Source of the DNA: an uncultured Lachnospiraceae bacterium
GTDB taxonomy: Bacteria > Bacillota > Clostridia > Lachnospirales > Lachnospiraceae
Reading direction: 5' to 3'
Assembly (NCBI GenBank): GCA_947174495.1
Contig: CAMWJC010000021.1
Coordinates: 1 to 43,348 of the forward strand
Length of the DNA stretch: 43,348 bases
A program made the position numbers and the translations under genes. Each line of letters starts with the position of its first letter. Position 1 is the first letter of the stretch. This document shows positions 32,981 to 41,217 of this stretch, one piece after another. Below the pieces are notes generated by a model. The model was given only the letters and a program-made list of their open reading frames with translations. It ran no database searches and was not told the DNA's origin.

Positions 32981-33813
32981 AGATCATATTAAGCAGAAAA
33001 GGATGCGATTCCGGTTTTGGCGGTATGCCCGGAATTATATTGCCAGATGGAAGGATAATTTTTGTCCCTATACCCGGCGGGGATACAGAAACGATACGGT
33101 ATGGGGATATTGTGATCGATCAGGAAAAAGGGAAGCTTGTCGGCCTTTTGGAACAGGTTTCACCTTGTATGCGCTTAAATGAGAAGAAATTCAATATCGA
33201 CAGAGAAATAAAATGTCATTTGGATCCGGATTTATGCAGGGAAATGTATCCAAGGAAAGAAGGATGGCGGGGATGCTTTGGTCAGATTGGAGCGGCGCAG
33301 ACAGTCCTTCAAAAATCAAATGTAGGTGTAGGTGATTTATTTCTGTTTTTTGGCTGGTTTAATCATACGGAAGAAAGAGATGGGAAACTGCGATTTTGTA
33401 AAGGACAGGGTTTTCATATGATTTTCGGGTGGATGCAGATTGGCCAAAAGATCCGCGCCGGGCAGGAAGCAATCCCGGATTGGATGAGTTATCATCCTCA
33501 TGCGGGAAAGAGCTATATGGGTAGTTCGAATAATTGCATTTATGTGGGAAAAGAGCACTTGTCATGGGAGGACAGTATTTGCGGTTATGGAGTTTTCCCG
33601 AAGTTTCGGAAGGAACTGGTTTTGTCGAAGGAGGGGATGTCTCGAAGCAGGTGGGCATTGCCGGAGAAGTTTCGCGGGCTGTCTATTACCTATCACAGCG
33701 ATGCTTCGTGGAAGGATGGATATTTCCAGTCTGCATGCAGGGGGCAGGAATTTGTATTTGAGGAAAATGAAGCTGTTTTGGATTGGGCAAAGGAGATTAT
33801 AGACTGTTTTTAG
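32977..33813 (+). CDS. Nmad3-like (nucleotide modification associated domain 3) protein
   Basis: 278 residues. The family pattern is strong: MKIILSRKGCDSGFGGMP at the start, ILPDGRIIFVPIPGGD, HLDPDL, GWRGCFGQIGAAQ, VGVGDLFLFFGWF and FHMIFGWMQIG. It is soluble and has no known enzyme motif. It is coupled to the Nmad2-like gene by a four-base overlap and followed by a terminator-like hairpin, so the pair ends the transcript that begins with the exporters or starts from an unseen promoter. Reaction and substrate unknown. Confidence 0.72.
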   Translation: MKIILSRKGCDSGFGGMPGIILPDGRIIFVPIPGGDTETIRYGDIVIDQEKGKLVGLLEQVSPCMRLNEKKFNIDREIKCHLDPDLCREMYPRKEGWRGCFGQIGAAQTVLQKSNVGVGDLFLFFGWFNHTEERDGKLRFCKGQGFHMIFGWMQIGQKIRAGQEAIPDWMSYHPHAGKSYMGSSNNCIYVGKEHLSWEDSICGYGVFPKFRKELVLSKEGMSRSRWALPEKFRGLSITYHSDASWKDGYFQSACRGQEFVFEENEAVLDWAKEIIDCF

Positions 33814-33906
33814 GCGTGAAGCTATGTCGTTATGTCGAAAGCACAGGCAGGGTGTACCTATAAAATAAGGATTTTCGGATAGAAACAATATTTTATGAAA
33901 CAATAA

Positions 33907-33929
33907 GGGAAGCCGTCTTGCGGCTTCCC
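33907..33929 (+). terminator. Terminator-like hairpin after the Nmad3-like gene
   Basis: GGGAAGCCG (33907-33915) and CGGCTTCCC (33921-33929), a perfect 9-bp stem with a TCTTG loop. The following bases (TTGCTGCT) are only partly T-rich. Confidence 0.65.
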
Positions 33930-34036
33930 TTGCTGCTATATGAATACCTACATTTCTGCATAACATTTAGGTGACAAAAACGAACCTTTTACAGACAGGC
34001 TCGGACAAACAAATTCTTCTGTGGTATACTTGGAAC

Positions 34037-34759
34037 ATGAGAGAGATTAGGATAGCGCTTATTGATGATAATCGGGAATTTATACAGGATTTTGGGCGAA
34101 TGCTGGCACAGGGCTTTCAGACGGCAGGCATGCAGTGTGAAATTCAGATCTATCATGATGCCTTAAGCTTTGAATGTGCGGCAGCAGAGGTGCCTGCCTA
34201 TGATATATGCTTTTTGGACATTGAGATGCCTGGGATGAACGGCATGGAGCTGGCAAAGAGAATGAGAAAGGGGAAAGGGCAGGAGATCATTGTTTTTCTT
34301 ACGGCATATTCGGAATTTATTCGTGCCGGGTATGAGGTAAAGGCATTTGATTATCTGGTTAAGGACAAGGCGGCGGAGGAAATCGGCAGTCTGGTGAAAC
34401 GGCTGGTCAATGAACTGGATGTGGTGGCCAAAAAGGTTTATATCATAGAGACTCATTCCCGATTGGAAAAAATAAACCACAATGAAATTGTTTATATTTA
34501 TAAAAGAGGACCGTATTCCATATTTGTCCTTACGGATGGAGAGGCGCAGGACAGAATAGCGTTGAAGGATGTTCTGGATAAGCTGGGGGCAAAGGAATTT
34601 ATTATGGTGGAAAGAGGATATGTGATCAATTTAAACCATATCAAAAGGGTCTGCTCCAGAAATGTGGAACTGTCGGACGGTACGAATATCCCGGTGAGCA
34701 GGGCGCACATTAATGAATTAAAGAAAAGAATACAGGAATACTGGATGGAGAATTTTTAA
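34037..34759 (+). CDS. LytTR-type response regulator
   Basis: About 240 residues. ATG 34037 gives MREIRIALIDDN, the normal receiver start; the frame is open back to 33971. The ribosome site is weak, and TATACT lies only about 14 bases before this ATG, so the leader may be very short. Phosphorylated Asp is D61 (CFLDIEMPG), conserved Lys is in YLVKDK. The C-terminal LytTR domain shows FIMVERGYVINLNHIK and NIPVSRAHINELKK. It ends one base before the kinase gene. It probably controls the MATE transporter downstream or the exporters upstream. Confidence 0.88.
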   Translation: MREIRIALIDDNREFIQDFGRMLAQGFQTAGMQCEIQIYHDALSFECAAAEVPAYDICFLDIEMPGMNGMELAKRMRKGKGQEIIVFLTAYSEFIRAGYEVKAFDYLVKDKAAEEIGSLVKRLVNELDVVAKKVYIIETHSRLEKINHNEIVYIYKRGPYSIFVLTDGEAQDRIALKDVLDKLGAKEFIMVERGYVINLNHIKRVCSRNVELSDGTNIPVSRAHINELKKRIQEYWMENF

Positions 34760-35437
34760 ATGAAAGGGTTGTTTGATTTGGTGGGGAGAAAAAGCAAAGA
34801 TGAAAATGCCCTTGAGAAAGAAAGATGGCGGCTGCTTGAGCAGGATTACAAACGCATCGTGGCGCTCAGCAGGGAAAAGAGCAGGCTGCTCCACGATATT
34901 AAGAATCACCTTCTGATCATCGAAGGCCTTTTGAAATACGGATTGTCGGAAAAGGCGCTGGTGTATATACAGGAACTTCGGAACTCAGAGCTAGAATCCA
35001 AACCATGGATGCAGTCGGACAATGTGATCGTCAATGCGCTTATGAATGAAAAGATCAATCTGGCAAAGAGCCGGGGAATCAAGGTGCAGGTGAATACAAG
35101 TGATTTGAAGGATTCCTTTATTGATGACCGGGACTGGTGCGTGATTCTGGCCAATCTGCTTGATAATGCTATTGAAGCCTGCGAAAAGGTGGAAGGGAAA
35201 AAGGATATTATTGTCAAGATTGAGGACGTGGCGTATGGCACGATCATCAACATTAAAAACAGTTATTGTGGGGAGATCCCTGACATGGAGGGAGAGGTAC
35301 CTACGGCAAAAGCAGATAAAGAAGAGCATGGAATCGGGAATCAGAACGTAAAGCTTGCGGCAAAGAAGTACGGAGCAATCATTTTATATAAAAAAGAAAA
35401 AGAGATGTTCGGCATTACATTAGTGCTGTACAGATAG
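34760..35437 (+). CDS. Sensor-less, soluble GHKL histidine kinase
   Basis: 225 residues, less than half the length of a normal AgrC-type kinase. There is no transmembrane segment: the protein starts with a short charged helix and reaches the His site SRLLHDIKNHL (H45) at once. The ATPase domain has N-box LANLLDNAIEAC and a G-box-like HGIGNQNVKLAA. It lies directly after the regulator and nine bases before a MATE gene. It must sense something in the cytoplasm or rely on another protein. The frame is intact, and the upstream gene ends just before it, so it is not simply a 5'-truncated copy in this locus. Confidence 0.85.
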   Translation: MKGLFDLVGRKSKDENALEKERWRLLEQDYKRIVALSREKSRLLHDIKNHLLIIEGLLKYGLSEKALVYIQELRNSELESKPWMQSDNVIVNALMNEKINLAKSRGIKVQVNTSDLKDSFIDDRDWCVILANLLDNAIEACEKVEGKKDIIVKIEDVAYGTIINIKNSYCGEIPDMEGEVPTAKADKEEHGIGNQNVKLAAKKYGAIILYKKEKEMFGITLVLYR

Positions 35438-35446
35438 GGGGATACT

Positions 35447-36778
35447 ATGAAAAATTTAACAATAGGCAAACCGCTGCGGGTTATTTTACTATTTGCGCTT
35501 CCGCTTTACATCGGGCAGATGTTTCAGCTGTGCTACAGCCTGATCGACACCCGGATTATAGGAAGCACTCTGGGAGAGGTATCCCTTGGGGCAGTCGGCA
35601 CGACAACATCGCTGAGTGACATGCTGATAGAGTTCTTAAACGGAATTATTGCCGGATTTGGTATCATTATTTCTACTTTTTACGGGGCAAAGGACGAGAA
35701 GAAGCTGAAAAAGTCGATTGGCGGCACGGTAATTCTTGGAGTGGCTGCCGCTGCTGTCATCAGCATAGTGTCTCTTTTGTTCTTACCACAGATTTTAAAA
35801 ATCCTGAATGTCTCTGATCCGCTTTGGCCGGAGGCATCGGCCTATATCCGAATTATTCTTGCCGGACTGATAGCGACTGCGCTGTATAATATCTGTGCGG
35901 CGGTTTTGCGGGCTATTGGGGATTCTTTTACACCGCTGATTTTTTTGGTGATTTCCAACGTGCTTAATATTGTGCTTGATTACATATGTATCCTGCATCT
36001 TAACATGGGTGTTTCCGGAGCGGCTGCCGCTACCGTGTTTTCACAGGCATTGTCGGCGCTTCTTTGTTTCCTTTATATGAGAAAGAAATATCGGGATCTT
36101 ATGCCTGATGGGGAAGGGATGAAGCCGGATAAGGAAATCTACGGGCAGCTTCTTCCAACAGGGCTTTCCATGGGCTTTATGATATCCTTTGTGACCCTTG
36201 GATCGCTGGCCTTACAGACCAGCATCAACACCTTTGGGACAAATGTGATCGTAGCGCATACCGCAGCCCGGAAAGCAACCTCTTTGTTCCTCACGCCTTT
36301 CTTTGTGCTTGGGACAGCTCTTGCCACCTACTGCGGGCAGAATCTGGGCGCAAAGGAATATGGCAGGATCAAAAAGGGAATCAGAGACACAGTATTTTTG
36401 GCATTCGGCTGGTGCATTGTGGTATTGGCAGTAATATTCCTGCTTTCACCGCAGATTATTCGATTGATTACAGCTAGCAGTGAAGGGGAGATTATTGATA
36501 CGGCTTCACTTTATCTGAAGATTAATGGAATATTTTATTTCCTTCCGGCGCTGATCTGTATTTTCCGAAACAGTATGCAGGGATTTGGAGATAAAAAGAC
36601 ACCACTGTTTTCCAGCTTGATTGAGCTTGGCGGAAAAGTGATTATTGCCTTTATGCTCGCACCGGTGATTGGATATATGGGAGTCATTATTTCGGAGCCT
36701 GTTGTGTGGGCTGTGATGGTTCTTCCGCTTCTGGTAAACATGAAGCGAAATCCCATTTTTAAGGAAATTCATTCCTGA
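35447..36778 (+). CDS. MATE-family efflux transporter
   Basis: 443 residues, about twelve hydrophobic segments. MATE blocks: LPLYIGQMFQLCYSLIDT, FYGAKDEKKLKKSI, RAIGDSFTPLIFLVISNVLNIVLDY, and in the second half LGTALATYCGQNLGAKEYGRIKKG. GGGGGAT precedes the ATG nine bases after the kinase, so regulator, kinase and MATE form an operon. This arrangement suggests a pump induced by an internal signal. It differs from the MATE at 6553 in sequence. Confidence 0.93.
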   Translation: MKNLTIGKPLRVILLFALPLYIGQMFQLCYSLIDTRIIGSTLGEVSLGAVGTTTSLSDMLIEFLNGIIAGFGIIISTFYGAKDEKKLKKSIGGTVILGVAAAAVISIVSLLFLPQILKILNVSDPLWPEASAYIRIILAGLIATALYNICAAVLRAIGDSFTPLIFLVISNVLNIVLDYICILHLNMGVSGAAAATVFSQALSALLCFLYMRKKYRDLMPDGEGMKPDKEIYGQLLPTGLSMGFMISFVTLGSLALQTSINTFGTNVIVAHTAARKATSLFLTPFFVLGTALATYCGQNLGAKEYGRIKKGIRDTVFLAFGWCIVVLAVIFLLSPQIIRLITASSEGEIIDTASLYLKINGIFYFLPALICIFRNSMQGFGDKKTPLFSSLIELGGKVIIAFMLAPVIGYMGVIISEPVVWAVMVLPLLVNMKRNPIFKEIHS

Positions 36779-36803
36779 AATATTGGAAAGGGAGGCGGCC
36801 AAG

Positions 36804-37821
36804 GTGCTTAAGGCATATAAATACAGGATCTATCCTAATAAAAAGCAACAAGCCCAAATCGAGAAAACCTTTGACTGCTGCCGTTTTGTCTATAACCGGA
36901 CATTGATGTACCGCAGGGAGATGTACGAAAACTGTGGAGTATTTGTCAGCCGTATGGACTGTAATAATTACCTGAACAGGGAACTGAAGGCAAAGTACAG
37001 CTGGCTGAAAGAGGTGGATAAGTTTGCTCTTACCAATGCGGTCTATCATATGGACAGTGCATATCAGAATTTTTTCAAAAACAGGTCAGGGTATCCACGT
37101 TTTAAAAGCCGATACAGCGAACATAAATCTTATACAACTAATTTTACAAATGGAAATATAGCCATAGATTTTGAAGAGGGAAGGGTGAAGCTGCCAAAGC
37201 TGAAAATGGTCAAAGCAGTCCTTCATAGATTCTTTGAGGGCCAGATCAAGACCGCAACTATTTCCAAAACATCTGATGGAAAATATTACGTATCCATTCT
37301 TGCAGAGACAGCCCATGAAGCAATTCCCCTAAATTTACTCCAGACGGGAGTGGTTTCGCTTAATGGGGATACCAGTGTCCTGTGGGACGAAAAAGAATAT
37401 AAAAGCCTGGAGAGCCTGAGGCGGAAGGAAAGGAGACTGGAAAAATTACAAAGACAGCTTGCCAATAAGGAAAAGGGGAGTAATAATTATTATAAGCAAA
37501 AGAGGAAGATTGCCTTGTGCAGGGAAAGGATAAACAATATCAGCAGAGATTATTGTCATCAGGTTTCCCATGAGATCATCAGCCAAAATCAGGTGATTGT
37601 TTTAGAAAAAAGAAATTCAGCAAAAAATAGCGACCAGACAACGGCAGCAGCGGGCATAGTTTGGTATGAATTGGCAAGGCAGTTGGAATATAAGGCGAAG
37701 TGGAACGGTAGGATTTTACTATAGGGCAGGGACTGCCCGAATTGACGCCTGTGGAGACGGTACGCATGGAAGGTTTTTGACAGTACATAAGGTCGATGAA
37801 GCAGGAAGTCCATCTTTTTGA
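36804..37821 (+). pseudogene. tnpB: Decayed IS200/IS605-type TnpB (RNA-guided nuclease)
   Basis: GTG 36804 has GGGAGG upstream; the open frame runs to 37724 (307 residues). The N-terminal part is normal TnpB (YKYRIYPNKKQQAQIEKTF, CCRFVYNRTL, FFKNRSGYPRFKS). At the RuvC-I position, where VVGLD would carry the first catalytic Asp, it reads VVSLN and the loop is short. RuvC-II keeps its Glu (VIVLEKRNS). After YKAKWNGRILL the frame stops; the zinc finger and RuvC-III Asp are missing. About 10 bases on, in another frame, the normal TnpB tail resumes (GTARIDACGDGTHG..DEAGSPSF, to 37821). It has thus lost an internal block and two of three catalytic Asp. No TnpA gene is present. Confidence 0.85.
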
Positions 37822-37833
37822 TGGGCGGTCCAC
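37735..37833 (+). ncRNA. Possible remnant of the TnpB omega-RNA / right-end region
   Basis: In IS605-type elements the guide scaffold overlaps the tnpB 3' end. Here the tail-coding stretch is kept, followed by a CCATC-TTTTT-GATGG hairpin (37811-37825) and then CGGTCCAC, like the usual scaffold end. The adjacent bases from 37834 on would be the guide; they are the ribosome site region of the next gene. This is inferred from family layout only. Confidence 0.35.
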
Positions 37834-37853
37834 TTTTATAATGGAGGTAAAGG

Positions 37854-38720
37854 TTGAAGAGATTATTGGTGACAGGGGCTTCGGGTTTCCTTGGGAGCAG
37901 AATCGTAGAATTTTATAGTGGGAAGTATGAGATTCATGCTCCGTCACATGCTGAAATGGACATTACTGATGGAGGAAGTGTATGTGCAGCATTTGACCGT
38001 TTTCATCCGGATTTTGTGATACACAGCGCTGCTATTTCGGATGTGACAGCGTGTGAAAAAGAACCGGAGAAATCATGGAGGATCAACGTTGATGGGAGCA
38101 GAAATATAGCGGCAGCATCTGCCAGACTTCATGCAAAGTGTTTGCTGTGCAGTTCTGATCAGGTCTATTTTGGGAGCAAGATAAATGATTCACATAGTGA
38201 AGATGAAAGTGTAGAACCAATCAATCTTTATGGGCGGGAGAAAAAGAGGGCAGAGGAAGAATGTCTGAATCAAAATCCGGAATGTGTCCTGCTACGCCTA
38301 TCGTGGATGTATGGTATCAGGACAGTTAACAGGCAGGAACATAATGACTTTTTCCGTACTTTGATTTCCAAATTGGAAGCTTCCGAGACTTTAAGCTATC
38401 CGATATATGATGTACGGGGAATAACGGATGTAAATGAAGTTGTCAGGAACTTCGAAAAAGCATTGGAATTGCCAGGAGGAATCTATAATTTTGGTTCACC
38501 CAATGATAAGAATACCTATGAAACAGCCCTTTCTATGTTTCAGGAGCTTAAGTGGGATGTGAGCCGGCTTAGAAGAAATGAGGAAGCTTTTGCCTCCAAG
38601 CCCAGAAATATTAGTATGAATCTCCAAAAGTTAAATGACAATGGGATTTTCTTTTCGTCAACATTGGAAGCGTTGGTGAGGAATGGGCGCAGATTTCAAA
38701 AGGAAACCTGTTTTAGCTAA
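37854..38720 (+). CDS. RmlD-like NAD(P)-dependent sugar-nucleotide reductase/epimerase
   Basis: 288 residues. TTG 37854 is the start, with GGAGG six bases upstream. The Rossmann glycine motif is TGASGFLGSR near the N-terminus, then HSAAISDVTACEKEP, NVDGSRNIA, CSSDQVY and YGREKKRAEEE (the Y-x-x-x-K pair), as in dTDP-4-dehydrorhamnose reductases. These reduce or epimerise nucleotide sugars for surface polysaccharides. There are no other rhamnose genes nearby, so the substrate is open. Element C follows it directly. Confidence 0.88.
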   Translation: MKRLLVTGASGFLGSRIVEFYSGKYEIHAPSHAEMDITDGGSVCAAFDRFHPDFVIHSAAISDVTACEKEPEKSWRINVDGSRNIAAASARLHAKCLLCSSDQVYFGSKINDSHSEDESVEPINLYGREKKRAEEECLNQNPECVLLRLSWMYGIRTVNRQEHNDFFRTLISKLEASETLSYPIYDVRGITDVNEVVRNFEKALELPGGIYNFGSPNDKNTYETALSMFQELKWDVSRLRRNEEAFASKPRNISMNLQKLNDNGIFFSSTLEALVRNGRRFQKETCFS

Positions 38721-39029
38721 TGCAATACGTTCAAAGTGTAGACAATAGTGGAATGTCTAGTTGTTTAGTTTAAATTGCCAAAACCTAAACTCGTATAAAG
38801 TTTATATTCTTAAGGAGCCATTTCGCGCACGCTTTATCAAGCGTGGCGACGTAGAATATAAACTTTATACGAGTTATTTTTTTCAACCAAACTAAACACA
38901 TTTTATATTAATCTGTCATTTGGGAAGGGAAAATGTATATTTGAATGAGTTTCTATTTCTATCCGAAAGATTTCATATATAATAAAATCACATACAAAAC
39001 ACAGAGCAAAGAAGAAAGAAGGGATGCCG
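38721..39029. repeat. Structured intergenic element C
   Basis: Gene-free. An outer stem joins TGTTTAGTTT (38762-38771) and AAACTAAACA (38889-38898), ten perfect pairs, like the outer stem of element A. It encloses a hairpin whose 23-base arms (38788-38810 and 38853-38875) are perfectly complementary. Between the arms lies the same core as in element A: AAGGAGCC (38812-38819), then ATTTCGCG, a CACGCTT/AAGCGTG stem with a TATC loop, then GGCGACGT (38845-38852). A small TAGACA/TGTCTA hairpin lies at its left. A TATAAT (38978-38983) before the kinase gene is a possible -10 with a weak -35. Confidence 0.75.
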
Positions 39030-39761
39030 ATGGATATCAGCCTGATTTTCTGCCTTTTAGTGGTAGTGGTGCTGATGCTGTGCCTGATCTGGATATTGAT
39101 CATGCATGAAAAACTGAAAAGGCAGTATGAGGCTTTGGTAGAAAGCTTTTACCAGGTGCAGGAATTAAACGGAGAACTTCGAGGGCAAAGGCATGATTAT
39201 CTGAATCACCTCCAGATTGTTTATGGGATGATGGAGCTTCAGGAATATGAAGAGCTTCACGATTATCTGGAGCCTGTTTACAAGGATATGATGAAGGTGG
39301 GAAAGGCGATCAGAACCTCCATACCGGCGGTGAATGCCCTGCTTATGGCGAAGATGGGTACGGCGGAAGCGAATGGGACAGATTTTTATGTGGAAGTGAA
39401 ATCTGACCTTAAAAATTTGAAGGTAGAGCCCTGGGAGTTGTGTAAAGTGCTCTCTAATCTCATTGACAACGCGATCACTGCAGTGCAGGAAAAAGAAGGG
39501 GAGAGAAAAATGACGCTGGATATCAGCGAGGACAGGAATTTTTACCTGTTTTCCCTGTCGAATAACGGACCTGCAATCCCGGAAGAACAGAGAGAGACTA
39601 TATTCAGGCAGGGATTTACCACAAAAAGAGAGGAAGGTCATGGGATGGGACTGTATATTGTGGCTGGTATATTAAAAATGAACGGCGGTACGGTTTTAGT
39701 GGATTCTGACGAGAAAGAAACAGTATTCACTGTCAGATTTGCAAAGGAGGTGAAGATATAA
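39030..39761 (+). CDS. GHKL sensor histidine kinase with one membrane anchor
   Basis: About 243 residues. ATG 39030 is preferred over ATG 39024 on spacing from AAGGG. One N-terminal transmembrane segment (ISLIFCLLVVVVLMLCLIWI), a short coiled helix, His site GQRHDYLNHLQ (H55), N-box SNLIDNAITAV, and G-box GHGMGLYIV. The layout is like Spo0B/CitA-type kinases without an outside sensor. The NfeD gene starts immediately after its stop and the LytTR regulator comes last in the same operon, so NfeD and flotillin may be its sensing partners. Confidence 0.88.
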   Translation: MDISLIFCLLVVVVLMLCLIWILIMHEKLKRQYEALVESFYQVQELNGELRGQRHDYLNHLQIVYGMMELQEYEELHDYLEPVYKDMMKVGKAIRTSIPAVNALLMAKMGTAEANGTDFYVEVKSDLKNLKVEPWELCKVLSNLIDNAITAVQEKEGERKMTLDISEDRNFYLFSLSNNGPAIPEEQRETIFRQGFTTKREEGHGMGLYIVAGILKMNGGTVLVDSDEKETVFTVRFAKEVKI

Positions 39762-40238
39762 TTGAATACGGTAATGGTTATTGGCATCATACTTTTGATA
39801 GCCGGATTTATACTGGTAGGAGTTGAAATGGTGATTCCGGGATTTGGAGTACCCGGGATAGCAGGAATTGTCTGCCTGATAGCAGGAGTCTTCCTGACGG
39901 CAGACAGCATTGAGACCGGAATTTTTATTACAGTGGTAGTCATTGTAATATTAGGGATTTTGATGACGATCATCATGGGATTTTTGTCTCAGAAAAAATT
40001 TAAATCACCCATTGTCCTGGATGAAGATTTAAAAGCCGGAGCGCCAATCAATTCCTCGGATCTTGATTATCTGCTGCATAAGGAAGGGACGGCATCAACT
40101 GACTTAAAGCCGGCAGGCAAGGGAGACTTTGAGGGGATAGAGTTGGATATTTTTTCGGAAGGGCCATATATTAAGAAGGGTAGTCCTATTGTGATCAGCA
40201 GGGTCAACCAGAACAGACTTATGGTCAGGGAAAGATAA
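39762..40238 (+). CDS. NfeD-like membrane protein
   Basis: 158 residues. TTG 39762 directly follows the kinase stop and has AAGGAGGTGA eight bases upstream. Three or four transmembrane segments (IGIILLIAGFILVGVEMVIPGFG, GIAGIVCLIAGVFL, TVVVIVILGILMTIIMG), then a soluble OB-fold-like domain of about 80 residues (KGDFEGIELDIFSEGPYIKKGSPIVIS). NfeD proteins pair with flotillins; here the flotillin gene follows after about 20 bases. It is the short NfeD form without the serine-protease domain. Confidence 0.88.
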   Translation: MNTVMVIGIILLIAGFILVGVEMVIPGFGVPGIAGIVCLIAGVFLTADSIETGIFITVVVIVILGILMTIIMGFLSQKKFKSPIVLDEDLKAGAPINSSDLDYLLHKEGTASTDLKPAGKGDFEGIELDIFSEGPYIKKGSPIVISRVNQNRLMVRER

Positions 40239-40257
40239 GGAATAAAGGAGAGAACAT

Positions 40258-41217
40258 ATGGTAGGGAAAATTGTTTTATTGTGTGTGATAGGCCTTTTGG
40301 TGGTACTGTTTTTTGCATTTGTACCGGTGGGGCTGTGGATTTCAGCAGTAGCAGCTAACGTGAAGGTAGGGGTTTTTGATTTGGTGGGAATGCGGCTTAG
40401 GAGAGTTGCGCCGGGTAAGATTATATTTCCCTTGATCAAGGCTACCAAAGCAGGGTTGATGGTAAAGGTAAACCAGTTGGAGGCTCATTATCTGGCGGGC
40501 GGCAATGTGGACAGAGTTGTCAATGCATTGATTGCAGCCCAGAGGGCAGGCATGGACCTTTCTTTTGAAAAGGCATCAGCCATTGACCTTGCAGGCCGTG
40601 ATGTTTTTGAGGCTGTGAAAATGAGTGTAACCCCTAAGGTGGTTGAGACACCGTTGATTTCTGCGGTGGCCAAGGACGGTATTGAGCTTTTGGTAAAGGC
40701 AAGGGTTACGGTAAGAACCAATATTGAAAGGCTGATCGGAGGCGCAGGCGAGGCGACGGTGTTAGCAAGAATCGGGGAAGGCATTGTCACCACGGTAGGT
40801 TCATCCCAAACCCATGATGAAGTTTTGGAAAATCCTGATGAGATTTCCAAGCTGATTTTGGAGAAGGGGCTGGACTCCGGGACAGCTTATGAGATCATTT
40901 CCATTGATATTGCAGATATCGATATTGGAAGAAATGTGGGCGCCAATTTGCAGAGCCTGCAGGCGGAGGCAGATAATAAGATCGCTCAGGCCAGGGCGGA
41001 GGAACGCCGTGCAATGGCAGTAGCGTTAGAGCAGGAAATGCGTGCAGCAGTGGTTCAGGCGGAAGCAGAAATACCGAAAGCTATGGCACAGGCACTTAGA
41101 GAAGGACATATCGGAGTGGTTGATTATTATAAGCTTCAGAATGTGCTGGCAGATACAGACATGAAAAAGAGCATCGGCACAGGTGCCGACGCTTATGCGG
41201 AGAGTAAAAAGGTATGA
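40258..41217 (+). CDS. floA: Flotillin-like protein FloA
   Basis: 319 residues, near the length of Bacillus FloA. An N-terminal membrane hairpin ([24 protein letters not shown]), an SPFH domain ([37 protein letters not shown]), then a helical region rich in Ala/Glu ([20 protein letters not shown], and [14 protein letters not shown]). FloA scaffolds membrane microdomains that organise signalling and envelope proteins. GGAGAG precedes the ATG. Its TGA overlaps the ATG of the LytTR regulator, which ties the scaffold to the two-component system. Confidence 0.94.
   Translation: MVGKIVLLCVIGLLVVLFFAFVPVGLWISAVAANVKVGVFDLVGMRLRRVAPGKIIFPLIKATKAGLMVKVNQLEAHYLAGGNVDRVVNALIAAQRAGMDLSFEKASAIDLAGRDVFEAVKMSVTPKVVETPLISAVAKDGIELLVKARVTVRTNIERLIGGAGEATVLARIGEGIVTTVGSSQTHDEVLENPDEISKLILEKGLDSGTAYEIISIDIADIDIGRNVGANLQSLQAEADNKIAQARAEERRAMAVALEQEMRAAVVQAEAEIPKAMAQALREGHIGVVDYYKLQNVLADTDMKKSIGTGADAYAESKKV

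Noticed and set aside
25149-33813. Lantibiotic or class II bacteriocin gene cluster
   Set aside because: No modification enzyme, no C39 peptidase domain on the exporters, and no precursor peptide seen; only exporters are present.
36804-37724. Functional RNA-guided TnpB nuclease
   Set aside because: Two of three catalytic Asp positions and the zinc finger are lost, and the tail is out of frame.
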